A stretch of DNA of 50,269 bases, taken from NCBI GenBank assembly GCA_025359105.1, contig JANYHK010000002.1:1-50269 (forward strand). The letters are read 5' to 3'. Under the pieces are notes generated by a model, which saw only the letters and a list, made by a program, of their open reading frames with translations, did no database searches and had not been told where the DNA came from. Both the position numbers and the translations under genes were made by a program. This DNA is from Myxococcales bacterium (lineage in GTDB: Bacteria; Myxococcota_A; Polyangia; Polyangiales; Polyangiaceae). Positions 11,570 through 19,122 of this stretch are shown here, one piece after another. Each line of letters starts with the position of its first letter. Position 1 is the stretch's first letter.

Positions 11570-12424
11570 ATGGACACGGTCCTCCGCGCGATCACTGACG
11601 ATGGGGCCTTTCGGGTCATCACGATCCGGACGACAGACACCGTGCGCGGCGTGATCGCGGCGCAGGGGGCGGAGAAGGACGTCGCGCGCGTCCTCGCCGA
11701 TCTGGTCACCGGGTCGATCCTGGTCCGCCAGAGCATGGCCCCGGACCTGCGCGTCCAGCTGATCCTCCAGCCAAACGCCAGGATCCGCCTCGTCGCCGAT
11801 TCTCACCCGCAGGGTCTCGCGCGCGGCATCACGCGCGGGCTCGTGCAGATGGCCGAAGGGGCCGACATGCGCTTCGGCGGGACCAGCGTCCTCCAGGTCG
11901 CGCGGACCCTCCACAACGGTGCGCTGCAGCAGGGCGTCGTGCAGGTCACCGAGGAGGGCAGCGTTTCGACGGCGCTGATGCGCTACATGACGCTCTCCGA
12001 GCAGGTCGTCTCCATGATCGCCGTCGGCTGCCACACCGACGCGCGGGGGCGGGTGCTCGAGGCGGGCGGCTACCTGGTGCAGCTCCTGCCCGAGGTCGTG
12101 CCAGGTCCGCTCATGGTGATGACCGAGCGGCTGAAGGACTTCGAGGACATCCTCCCCCTCCTCGCCGCCGGAAAGGGCGCGCCCGCCACGCTCCTCGGTG
12201 AGCTGCTCTACGGGATGCCGTACACCGTCGTCGGCGAGGACGAGGTCGCCTTCGGTTGCACGTGCGACGAGACGCGCCTGGCGGCGACGCTGGCCTCTCT
12301 GCCCAAGGAGGAGATCGAGTCGATGATCGCGGACGGGCATGTCATCGACGCGTCGTGCGACTACTGCAGCAAATCGTACCAGTTCGCCCCCGAACGCCTC
12401 CGCGGCCTTCTCGCGCGCAGCTGA
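11570..12424 (+). CDS. hslO: Redox-regulated holdase chaperone Hsp33
   Basis: Hsp33 is a cytosolic chaperone kept inactive by a zinc centre and activated when oxidation forms disulphides and releases the zinc. The 284-residue product shows the family core (GSILVRQSM, GLARGITRGLVQMAEG, MRYMTLSEQ, GGYLVQLLPEV) and the complete C-terminal redox switch: CxC at Cys230/Cys232 and CxxC at Cys263/Cys266. I use ATG at 11570; TTG at 11564 is an in-frame alternative only two codons upstream. The gene is divergent from hppA, with 246 bp between the starts, and converges on the minus-strand lipoprotein with only 15 bp between the stops. No odd features. Confidence 0.95.
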   Translation: MDTVLRAITDDGAFRVITIRTTDTVRGVIAAQGAEKDVARVLADLVTGSILVRQSMAPDLRVQLILQPNARIRLVADSHPQGLARGITRGLVQMAEGADMRFGGTSVLQVARTLHNGALQQGVVQVTEEGSVSTALMRYMTLSEQVVSMIAVGCHTDARGRVLEAGGYLVQLLPEVVPGPLMVMTERLKDFEDILPLLAAGKGAPATLLGELLYGMPYTVVGEDEVAFGCTCDETRLAATLASLPKEEIESMIADGHVIDASCDYCSKSYQFAPERLRGLLARS

Positions 12425-12439
12425 ACGCGCGCGCGTCCG

Positions 12440-13732
12440 TCAGGGATAGGTCCCGATGAGCAGCGGCATCGAGTGCTCGGGCAGGCCCGGCGCCTTCGAC
12501 GTGATGGTCACGACGACCGCGTTGCCATCGCCTGGCGCCTTCGCGTTCGCGGTCACCGTGATCTGACCGACGTCGCCGTTGTTTCCCGTTCCCTTGTCCA
12601 CGACGATCGTGAGGCGCTTGTTGCTCGCGGGGGAGAACCAGTTGCCTTCGGTCGCCGTGATCGTCCACGCCGCGCTCGGCAGGCTGCTGAAGAACCCGAG
12701 CTTGATCGCCTTGTTGCCGCCGATGGGCACCTGGTAGCCGTAGCCGCTCTCCGGCGAGACCGCGGCCCCCATGAAGACGCTCACGTTCTCGAGGCCGAGC
12801 GGCGCGACGTTGTAGTACGGCTCGGACGGCGCAGGGACGCAGGGGTTCAGCCCTGCGGCCGCGCTCTTGTTCGACCAGAGTCGCTGGAGGTTGTAGGGCA
12901 GGTCACCGGCACCCCGGTACTCGGCGTCGGGGTAGAGCTCGCAGATGTCGCCGATCTCGTTGTCCTGGCTGAGCGCCTTCCACGCCAGGTGGAGGGCGTC
13001 GAACTCGCCGAACGCGGGATCGGTCGAGAGGTGCGGGTTGGTGGCGACCTCCGCGATCTCGTGGCCGGCGCCCGCGGTGGCGAAGTCGACATCGGACTGG
13101 CCGGCGACCGCGCCGCCCTCGTCGACGAGGACGTAGGGGACGTGCATGCTTCCCACGGTGAGCTCGGAGTGCTTCGTCGTGCTCGGGTTCATCTTGGCCG
13201 AACGCGGGATGTAGACCACGTACGTCGTCGAGTCGTCGGGCACCGGCCAGCCACTCGGCGCGCCGCCGTCCGTCGGGGCGGCGGCGGCGAGTTGCGCGCG
13301 CAGGTACGCGGAGATGTCGCTCGGATCGCGGCCGGGAGGCGCTCCGGCGAGGTGCAGATGATTGGCCGCGCCGCTGGTCCCCTGGCCGATGCCGTACTCG
13401 GCGGTCGTCGACTTCCAGTACCCGGACACCGTCAGCTTGTCCCCGAAGTCCTCGAGCGCGGCGCGGTTCGGATCGCCGTCCCACGTGACGGTGACGAGCC
13501 TGGGCGCCGCGATCAGCTTGCCGCCCGCGCTGACGATCTGCCCCACGTCGGGCTTGAACGCCGGCACGAAGCCGCCGCCGTCGCCGGCTCCCCCCTCGAG
13601 CGGGTGCCCGCCGCCGTCCGGCTGCCCGGAGCCCGCGTCGCCGCCCGCGGCCGCGCTCTGGGCCTTCGAGCTGCACCCGACAGCGACGAGGCAGAGGAGC
13701 ACCGAGCACGTGTGAAGGTGGCGCTTTACCAT
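12440..13732 (-). CDS. Secreted lipoprotein with a putative metal-site motif
   Basis: The 430-residue product starts at the ATG that overlaps the stop of the upstream cytochrome gene (TGATG at 13734-13730). The signal peptide ends at lipobox VAVGC (Cys20) and is followed by a Gly/Asp-rich linker. A mature domain begins near residue 60 (GGKLIAAPRLVTVTWDGDPN) and contains AGHEIAEVATNPHLSTDP, a His-Glu motif of the kind found in secreted zinc peptidase-like proteins. The C-terminal 100 residues look like a beta-sandwich (NKRLTIVVDKGTGNNGDVGQITVTA). I know of similar myxobacterial lipoproteins but no assigned function. It probably shares an mRNA with the cytochrome. Confidence 0.7.
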   Translation of the reverse strand: MVKRHLHTCSVLLCLVAVGCSSKAQSAAAGGDAGSGQPDGGGHPLEGGAGDGGGFVPAFKPDVGQIVSAGGKLIAAPRLVTVTWDGDPNRAALEDFGDKLTVSGYWKSTTAEYGIGQGTSGAANHLHLAGAPPGRDPSDISAYLRAQLAAAAPTDGGAPSGWPVPDDSTTYVVYIPRSAKMNPSTTKHSELTVGSMHVPYVLVDEGGAVAGQSDVDFATAGAGHEIAEVATNPHLSTDPAFGEFDALHLAWKALSQDNEIGDICELYPDAEYRGAGDLPYNLQRLWSNKSAAAGLNPCVPAPSEPYYNVAPLGLENVSVFMGAAVSPESGYGYQVPIGGNKAIKLGFFSSLPSAAWTITATEGNWFSPASNKRLTIVVDKGTGNNGDVGQITVTANAKAPGDGNAVVVTITSKAPGLPEHSMPLLIGTYP

Positions 13733-14748
13733 CAGGGCAGGTGAATCGGTGTGGTGGTCCCGCCGGTGGCGTGGCAGGAGTTGCACCCGCCGTTGCTGAC
13801 GGCGCTCACCATGTTGACCTTCGTCGTCGCGTTGCGCGCGCCGGCGTGGAGCCCGGGGGTGAACTGTCCGGGCCTGAACCAGAAGAGGCCTATCGCGTCG
13901 GTGTAGACGGTCGTACCCGCCGTTCCATCCGCCTTCGCGACGCGCACCTGAGCGCCCGCAACGCCGTTGCCGGCGCCGTCCACCAAGCGGCCGCCCGACG
14001 ACCAGGCGGGCGCGTCGCCGCCGTTGTGACAGTCGAGGCAGTTTCGCTTGATGCGCGAGTCGTTGGCGCTGTGCTCTCCCTGCCGCGAGCTGCCCGGGGT
14101 GAAGGGGGGCTGGCCGTTGAAGACGTCGGAGGGGGGCGGAGGAGGAGGGGGGGAAGTTCCCGCGTCACCGCCGGCGGTGCACCCGAGCGTGTAGTTGCTC
14201 GCGATCCACGCGTCGAAGGCGGCCGCGGCCGCGGCGTTCGCGGCGACCGTGCTCCCTGGCGGCATGATCGACGTGGCGGAAGCCTTGAGCTTGAGCGCGG
14301 AGAGCTGCGCCTGGTTCTTCGCCGCGTTCTCCTTCGAGACGGCGGTCATCTCGGCGAGATTGGTGAGGGGGCTCAGCGAACCGTTCACCGGCGGGTTCGA
14401 GTGGCAGCCCACGCACTGCTGGTTGAGGATCGTTTGGATGTTCGTCGGGACACACGCGCTCGACGGCGGCGGGGGCGGAGGAGGCGGAGGAGGCCCTGCG
14501 TCCGCGCCTGGCGGCGGCGGCGGCGCGGCGTCCAAGCTCCCCGACGTGCCACCGCCGGAGGTGCCACCGGAGCTCGACCCTGAGGTGCCCCCCGACGTCC
14601 CGTCTCCCGACGCGCCCGAGCTGGCAGGTGCCGCCGCGTTCGGTCCCCACGCCCCACCGCCGCCTAGCGTGCCCGTATTCGAGTCGCCGCAGGCCACCGC
14701 AACGAAGCTGGTGAGCACGAGGGCCCCGAGAACGTAGATGTGACGCAT
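13732..14748 (-). CDS. Tri-heme c-type cytochrome lipoprotein
   Basis: The 338-residue product has a lipoprotein signal peptide (lipobox VAVAC, Cys20), then a long Gly/Ser/Thr- and Pro-rich linker to about residue 97. Three heme c attachment motifs follow: CVGCH (112-116), CLDCH (237-241) and CNSCH (322-326). The first lies in an NQQCVGCHS context typical of surface or periplasmic cytochromes, and MPPGS near 162-166 may supply a Met ligand. A carboxypeptidase-regulatory-like segment (GAGNGVAGAQVRVAKADG, 258-275) separates hemes 2 and 3. The start is the ATG before RHIYVLGAL; an upstream in-frame ATG would add 13 polar residues. The stop overlaps the ATG of the next lipoprotein, suggesting the pair works together in envelope electron transfer or metal binding (inference). 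Confidence 0.85.
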   Translation of the reverse strand: MRHIYVLGALVLTSFVAVACGDSNTGTLGGGGAWGPNAAAPASSGASGDGTSGGTSGSSSGGTSGGGTSGSLDAAPPPPPGADAGPPPPPPPPPPSSACVPTNIQTILNQQCVGCHSNPPVNGSLSPLTNLAEMTAVSKENAAKNQAQLSALKLKASATSIMPPGSTVAANAAAAAAFDAWIASNYTLGCTAGGDAGTSPPPPPPPSDVFNGQPPFTPGSSRQGEHSANDSRIKRNCLDCHNGGDAPAWSSGGRLVDGAGNGVAGAQVRVAKADGTAGTTVYTDAIGLFWFRPGQFTPGLHAGARNATTKVNMVSAVSNGGCNSCHATGGTTTPIHLP

Positions 14749-14873
14749 GCCATCCTCCCAGGGTCCCGGCGGGCTCTCGCTGAGCACGGGACCGGTCGTG
14801 AAGTGCGAGGTCGGCGGGGGAAGGATGCAGGAAAAAAACGCCGTAGTTTCGGAGGGATCGCTGGGTGGCAGGT

Positions 14874-14976
14874 GGATCGTTCAGGATCCGAGCTGAAGTC
14901 GCCGACCCTGCTTTGGAAAACGCCTGCGCACCTTCACGTACTCAAATTTCTCGTCCCTTGGATCGCTCAGGATCCG
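14874..14976 (+). repeat. 17-base direct repeat pair (GGATCGYTCAGGATCCG)
   Basis: The copies are at 14874-14890 and 14960-14976, differ at one base, and start 86 bp apart. Each contains GGATC..GGATCC. They lie between divergent genes, next to the twin palindromes, so they may be a second regulator's site. Confidence 0.6.
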
Positions 14977-14983
14977 CCGCGAA

Positions 14984-15025
14984 CGAACGTTCGATGATTT
15001 CCTAGCGAATAGAAACGAACGTTCG
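14984..15025. promoter_or_regulatory. Twin palindromic operator candidate (CGAACGTTCG x2)
   Basis: CGAACGTTCG occurs at 14984-14993 and 15016-15025. The centres are 32 bp apart, about three helical turns, so both would face the same side of the helix. The second copy is extended to a perfect 16-base palindrome AAACGAACGTTCGTTT (15013-15028). This form resembles operators bound by TetR-family dimers. No TetR gene is in the window, so the regulator is unknown. The target could be either divergent gene. Confidence 0.55.
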
Positions 15026-15214
15026 TTTTGTGAGCATCGGGCGCGGAGCAGTGCAGGATTGCGTCGCGGTGGCCGACGAATGTTCGCGCGGTTTCGCGAA
15101 GCCGCGCGAGCGCTCGCGAAGGGCCCGTGGTGGATCGCGCCTCCCAGGGCCACTGAAATTACTAAGGAATATGGCCAGGCGCGCTGGTCCACCACCTGCA
15201 TAGGTGATCGTACG

Positions 15215-16552
15215 ATGAACACCTACCGCGCCCTCCTCGCCTTCGCGCTCGCTCCGCTGGCCGCCCTGCCCGCTTGTAGCGCTGCGCCACCCGAGACCGG
15301 GACGACCTCCGAGGAGATCGCTGCGAGCTGCGGGCATGCCGCGGGCTCACACGCGCGAAGCACGCTCGACAACGTGCCGGCGCACATCCCGATCAAGCAC
15401 GTCATCGTCGTGATGCAGGAGAACCGCTCCTTCGATCACATGCTCGGTGCCCTTCGCCTGCTCGGCCACGACGTCGACGGCATTCCGGGGGCGTTCGTGA
15501 ACCGCGACGCGAACGGAGCGCCCGTGCACTTCGCGCACCGCACCGACACATGCTTCGACGCCGACTCGCCGCACAACGAGGAGGCCATGGAATCGTCGAT
15601 CGACGGCGAGCACATGGACAGCTTCGTCAAGAGCGCCGCGACCAAGAGCAGCAACGGCCACTACGTCATGAGCTACTACACCGAGAAGGAGCTCCCGTTT
15701 TACTACTTCCTCGCGCAGAGCTACGCGATCAGTGACCGCTACTTCTCCGCGATGATCGGCCCGACCGATCCCAACCGTGATTTCTTGTACGCCGCCACCT
15801 CCAACGGGATCACCGTGACGAGCAGCGGACCGCAGCACAAGTTCAAGGGCGTCCGCACGATCTACGACGAGCTCGATCATGCGAAGGTCTCGTGGGGCGT
15901 GTACTCGAGCGGGCCGCCACGTCAGGGTGCTATCGGCTGGGATCGTGGGCACAGGGGCGTGCACGACGAGGGGGACTTCTTCGACGCGCTGAAGGACGAC
16001 AAGCTCCCGCAGGTCGTCTTCGTGGATCCAGGCCTGCACGAGGACGAGCACCCGCCGCACGACGTCCAGCTCGGCGAAAAGTTCTCGAAGAGGATCTACG
16101 ACGCGGTCACCGCGAGCCGCGCCTGGAACGAGACCGCGCTCTTCTTCACTTACGACGAGGCAGGCGGCATCGCCGACCACGTGCCTCCGCCGGCCGCGTG
16201 CCCGCCGAGCAAGCAGTTTCCCACGTTCGACCGGCTCGGCGTCCGCGTGCCCGTCATGCTCGTCTCGCCGTACGCGAGGCGCGGCTACGTCTCGCACCGC
16301 GTGCACTCGCACACGTCGATCCTCCGCTTCGTCGAGCTCGTCTTCGATCTGCCGGCGCTCACGGCGCGTGACGCGAACGCCGACGCGATGCTCGACATGT
16401 TCGACTTCGCTGCCGCCCGTCCCCCGCATCCGGGCGCGCCGGACGCTGGCCACGGCGCGTGCAAGGGCGATCCCTCGGAGAACTGGGCGACCGACGTGGG
16501 GCAAGACCTGGCCAACGACTGGGACAAGATCCGGCATGGCTGGTGGCCGTGA
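15215..16552 (+). CDS. Secreted phospholipase C / acid phosphatase-type phosphoesterase, lipoprotein
   Basis: The 445-residue product belongs to the phosphoesterase family that includes bacterial non-haemolytic phospholipases C and AcpA-type acid phosphatases. After a signal peptide with lipobox LPAC (Cys21), the hallmark KHVIVVMQENRSFDHMLG appears at residues 61-78; in the family the Asn/Glu/Asp/His residues of this loop bind metal. Further signatures are NEEAMESSIDGEHMDSF, SYAISDRYFSAMIGPTDPNRDF, FTYDEAGGIADHVPPP and LGVRVPVMLVSPYAR, so the catalytic core is complete. ATG at 15215 is chosen because an AGGTGA site precedes it and the signal peptide begins there; the longer upstream frame is polar. 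It would hydrolyse phosphate esters outside the inner membrane; the substrate is unknown. Confidence 0.88.
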   Translation: MNTYRALLAFALAPLAALPACSAAPPETGTTSEEIAASCGHAAGSHARSTLDNVPAHIPIKHVIVVMQENRSFDHMLGALRLLGHDVDGIPGAFVNRDANGAPVHFAHRTDTCFDADSPHNEEAMESSIDGEHMDSFVKSAATKSSNGHYVMSYYTEKELPFYYFLAQSYAISDRYFSAMIGPTDPNRDFLYAATSNGITVTSSGPQHKFKGVRTIYDELDHAKVSWGVYSSGPPRQGAIGWDRGHRGVHDEGDFFDALKDDKLPQVVFVDPGLHEDEHPPHDVQLGEKFSKRIYDAVTASRAWNETALFFTYDEAGGIADHVPPPAACPPSKQFPTFDRLGVRVPVMLVSPYARRGYVSHRVHSHTSILRFVELVFDLPALTARDANADAMLDMFDFAAARPPHPGAPDAGHGACKGDPSENWATDVGQDLANDWDKIRHGWWP

Positions 16553-16565
16553 CCCGCCGGCGGGT
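16552..16565. terminator. Palindrome at the 3' end of the phosphoesterase gene
   Basis: ACCCGCCGGCGGGT is a perfect 14-base palindrome overlapping the stop codon and lying between convergent genes (stops 16552 and 16589). There is no U-tract, so it is a weak terminator candidate. Confidence 0.3.
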
Positions 16566-16588
16566 GCCACCCTGACCCTATGTGAACG

Positions 16589-17146
16589 CTAAGGCCCGCA
16601 CGGCGAGCCCGCGCCGCCGTCGCCGCAAACGCACGCGACCTCGCCCGCGCCAAGGCACTTCTTCGCGGCGAGCAGGCAGCGACCGCCCCCAACGCATTTG
16701 TTGCCGGTGCAGCCGATGAAGTCGAAGGCCGAGACGCAGACGCCGTCGAGCAGCGGGCCCGCGTCGCCCGCGTCGCCTGCGTCCGCGCCAGCATCGACAG
16801 GAAACGTCGCTTCGAGGCACTGGGCCGGGGGAAACGCGGGCGGGCAGTCGCCACCGCCGTTGGCCACGAGGCACGGCGACCCGATCCCATTGCAGTTGGG
16901 CGGTGGCGGCGGGCCGGTGTCGTCGGGCGGAATGTACGCGTCGTAGTCCGGCGGGAGGTTCGCGTCGTAACGCGGAACGCTGGTGTCGTAGACGGTCCAC
17001 GCATCGGGCACGGTGGAGCCGCCGGCGTCGTCGTTGCTCGTGTCGGCGGCGTCCTTCGCGCACGCGGCCAGGGCGGTTACCCCGAAGAGCCCGGCGGCCG
17101 CGAAGGCCACCGCAAGCGGAGAAACGGCTGCGGCGACCCGTCGCAT
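16589..17146 (-). CDS. Cys-rich lipoprotein at the end of the first TolQR module
   Basis: The 185-residue product has a signal peptide with lipobox LAAC (Cys29), then an Asp/Pro-rich linker (about 30-82) with YDTSVPRYDANLPPDYDAYIP. A C-terminal part follows with about ten cysteines (CNGIGSPC, CPPAFPPAQC, CVSAFDFIGCTGNKCVGGGRC, CLGAGEVACVC), probably disulphide-bonded outside the inner membrane. It starts 16 bp after the stop of the upstream ExbD/TolR gene on the same strand, so it is probably the last gene of that operon. No known family is recognised. It could be the outer-membrane partner of the motor, by position only. Confidence 0.7.
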   Translation of the reverse strand: MRRVAAAVSPLAVAFAAAGLFGVTALAACAKDAADTSNDDAGGSTVPDAWTVYDTSVPRYDANLPPDYDAYIPPDDTGPPPPPNCNGIGSPCLVANGGGDCPPAFPPAQCLEATFPVDAGADAGDAGDAGPLLDGVCVSAFDFIGCTGNKCVGGGRCLLAAKKCLGAGEVACVCGDGGAGSPCGP

Positions 17147-17162
17147 GAAAGCCTCTACTTCC

Positions 17163-17789
17163 TTACTTCTTCGCTCCCTGAAGCACCATGAGGTGGAACT
17201 TCGAGAACTCGGTCTGGCCGAGCGTGAAGAGCACCTCGACGAGCAGGCGATACGGCGTGTTCGAATCGGCGATGACGATCGCCTCCGAGCGCAGATCCTT
17301 GGCGCCGGTGGCCGCGCGGACTTGCTTGTCGCGCTCGCGCCAGCTCTGGAGCGAGTTGGCGAGGGGGACGATGTAGAGATCGTTCGGGCCGCTGCGCTTG
17401 TACTTACCCTCGATGCCGTGTGTCGGGTCCGAAGGGACGGGGCAGACGACGTTGTCGTCGACCACGATGTGGCTCTTCGAGATGAGCACCGCGACGCCCT
17501 CCTGCGAGGCCTCTGTCGTGAGGATGCTCTTCGGGATCTGGAGATCGTTCGACTGCGGCATCGACGCGCTCGACGCGCTCATCGTCTTCAGGAGAAAGAC
17601 GAGGATGATGGTCATCATGTCCATCATCGCGGTGATGTTGAGGAAGTTGATCTCCGGCTCGAGCTTCTTCTTGTTGTACTGCTTGCGGAGGACGCGCTTG
17701 TAGGTCGCCATCGACGCAGGCTTCGCGCGGGGAAGAGGCTGACCGCCGGGACCGCCGGGACCGCCGGGACCTGTAGGAGGCTGGTTCAC
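17163..17789 (-). CDS. ExbD/TolR-family motor protein (module A, second TolR)
   Basis: ExbD/TolR proteins pair with a TolQ/ExbB channel and convert proton flow into movement of a periplasmic domain. The 208-residue product has a cytoplasmic N-terminus with a GPGGPGGPGG run, then the single membrane segment NITAMMDMMTIILVFLLKTM with the proton-carrying Asp57 intact. The periplasmic domain is larger than in E. coli TolR (142 residues) and ends with ADSNTPYRLLVEVLFTLGQTEFSKFHLMVL, the usual last helix and strand. It contains a single Cys in VVCPVPSDPTHG. The start is GTG at 17789, 12 bp after the stop of the other ExbD gene. The lipoprotein gene follows 16 bp downstream. Confidence 0.88.
   Translation of the reverse strand: MNQPPTGPGGPGGPGGQPLPRAKPASMATYKRVLRKQYNKKKLEPEINFLNITAMMDMMTIILVFLLKTMSASSASMPQSNDLQIPKSILTTEASQEGVAVLISKSHIVVDDNVVCPVPSDPTHGIEGKYKRSGPNDLYIVPLANSLQSWRERDKQVRAATGAKDLRSEAIVIADSNTPYRLLVEVLFTLGQTEFSKFHLMVLQGAKK
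17742..17768. repeat. 9-base tandem repeat inside the ExbD gene (3 copies)
   Basis: ACCGCCGGG is repeated three times without interruption and encodes the GPGGPGGPGG run of the cytoplasmic N-terminus. The 9-base unit keeps the frame, so copy-number changes would alter only linker length. Confidence 0.7.
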
Positions 17790-17801
17790 GTCGTCCCTAG
17801 C

Positions 17802-18401
17802 CTATCTCGCCAAACCGAAGTTGACGTCCGGAAACAAGCAGCCCACGCCTTCCCAGACGCCTTCCTTGCCAGGGATGCACTCGCCGACGTCGTCCTTGCG
17901 GATGGCGTCCATGGTCGAGACGATCGCCTGGAAGGGGATGTTCGGGTTGGCGCTGACGGTGACGCTCATCTCGTCCTTGAAGTCGGGCGAGAGGTTCTTC
18001 AGGCGCTTGGCGCACGCGCCGAGGGAAGCGAAGTCGTAGTCGTTGTTCTTCTTGGGGATGGCGAGCCCGGCGCCGGCTTCCTGGCATCCCGGCGCGACGT
18101 TGCCGCCGCGCGCCTTCACGCTGAAGCCATCCTGCACCACGATGACGGTGAGCCCGAGCGACGGCTGGTCCGGCTTCGCGGACGACCTGCCCCCTGCGCG
18201 CGGCGGCGACGTGTCGAGCGTCGCCGTGAAGGTCACGCTGACCGTCGCCAGCACGAACATCATGACGTTCGTGATGATGTCGAGGAACGGGATGATGTTG
18301 AGCTCGCCGCCCTCTTCGTCCGGCGCCAATTCCTTGGGGTCGGTGAGGCGGCGGATCTTGCTCCGTTGCTGCGCAGAAAGTCTCTCGGGCTCTTTCGCCA
18401 T
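17802..18401 (-). CDS. ExbD/TolR-family motor protein with a Cys-rich periplasmic domain (module A, first TolR)
   Basis: The 199-residue product has the ExbD layout: a cytoplasmic tail, then ELNIIPFLDIITNVMMFVLA with the conserved Asp41 in the membrane segment, then a periplasmic domain. The domain holds four cysteines (106, 130, 175, 188) in segments absent from standard TolR (GNVAPGCQEAG and GECIPGKEGVWEGVGC), which suggests two disulphides. The usual C-terminal helix is seen in NIPFQAIVSTMDAIRKDD. The gene lies between the TolQ homologue (stop 18430) and the second ExbD (start 17789), all on one strand and within 30 bp, so the three are one operon. Confidence 0.88.
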   Translation of the reverse strand: MAKEPERLSAQQRSKIRRLTDPKELAPDEEGGELNIIPFLDIITNVMMFVLATVSVTFTATLDTSPPRAGGRSSAKPDQPSLGLTVIVVQDGFSVKARGGNVAPGCQEAGAGLAIPKKNNDYDFASLGACAKRLKNLSPDFKDEMSVTVSANPNIPFQAIVSTMDAIRKDDVGECIPGKEGVWEGVGCLFPDVNFGLAR

Positions 18402-18429
18402 GGCCTACGTTCCCTGGTCGTTGCCGGCC

Positions 18430-19122
18430 TCAGTAGTTGCCAGGACGCGTCTGGATCGAGAGCAGGTTGAAGACGCGCTCCTGCGTAGCGTCGAGATCGT
18501 GCTGAATGTTCTTCGAGCGCTGGTGCAAGATGAGGTGCGCGATCATGCACGTCACGGCGATGCCGAGACCGAAGGCCGTGTTGTACATGGCCTCCGCGAT
18601 GCCGTTCGCGAGGATGCTCTGCCGCTGGGCGGCCGACAGGCCCGGCGCGCCGACGGCGGTGAACGTGTGGATGAGGCCGAAGACGGTGCCGAGGAGGCCG
18701 ATGAGCGTCGCGATGTTCGCGAGCGACCACAGCGAGCCGACACGCTTCTCGACGGCGGGCTTGAGCTCGCCCATCTTCTCGCTCATCGCGGCGTCGATCT
18801 CGTCCGGGCCCTTGTTGGCGTGCGTGAGCCCCGCCTTCACGAGCTGCAGCGTCGGGTAGTCCCCGGCGTCGCAGAGCTTGATCGCGCGGTCGATGTTACC
18901 GGCCGTGACGAGCTTCTTGATCTGCGCGAAGAACTCTTTCGAGTTCACGCGGTACTTGCCGAGCTGGAACGCAGCGCGCTCGACGATGAGCGCGACGACG
19001 ACGGCGCTCACCACGAGGTTGATGGAGAGGAAGAGCGGATTGTCCTTGAAGACGGCCATGAGGCCGCCACCGCCACCACCCTCTGCCGACGCAGCCGCAT
19101 TGCTCAGAAGCGATACGAACAT
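18430..19122 (-). CDS. TolQ/ExbB/MotA-type proton channel (module A)
   Basis: The 230-residue product is a TolQ/ExbB homologue, the channel component that energises two TolR/ExbD proteins. Membrane segments are visible at about 28-48 (LFLSINLVVSAVVVALIVERA), around LWSLANIATLIGLLGTVFGLIHTF, and around YNTAFGLGIAVTCMIAHLIL. The second carries the family signature GLLGTVxGLIxxF and the third the conserved Thr of NTAFGL, which lines the proton path. A strong AGGAAGGAG site lies before ATG 19122. It is the first gene of the minus-strand module and faces the second module across 750 bp. It differs clearly in sequence from the module B copy, so this is not a recent duplication. Confidence 0.9.
   Translation of the reverse strand: MFVSLLSNAAASAEGGGGGGLMAVFKDNPLFLSINLVVSAVVVALIVERAAFQLGKYRVNSKEFFAQIKKLVTAGNIDRAIKLCDAGDYPTLQLVKAGLTHANKGPDEIDAAMSEKMGELKPAVEKRVGSLWSLANIATLIGLLGTVFGLIHTFTAVGAPGLSAAQRQSILANGIAEAMYNTAFGLGIAVTCMIAHLILHQRSKNIQHDLDATQERVFNLLSIQTRPGNY

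Larger units (their letters stand above)
14749..15214. other. 466-bp divergent regulatory gap
   Basis: No gene is seen here; the short open frames cross the flanking starts and have no family resemblance. The gap separates the cytochrome operon (minus) from the phosphoesterase (plus). It holds a 17-base direct repeat and two copies of a palindrome, listed separately, and a local A+T-rich patch near 14825-14850 and 14935-14950. An AGGTGA ribosome site (15202-15207) lies 7 bp before the phosphoesterase ATG. Confidence 0.6.
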
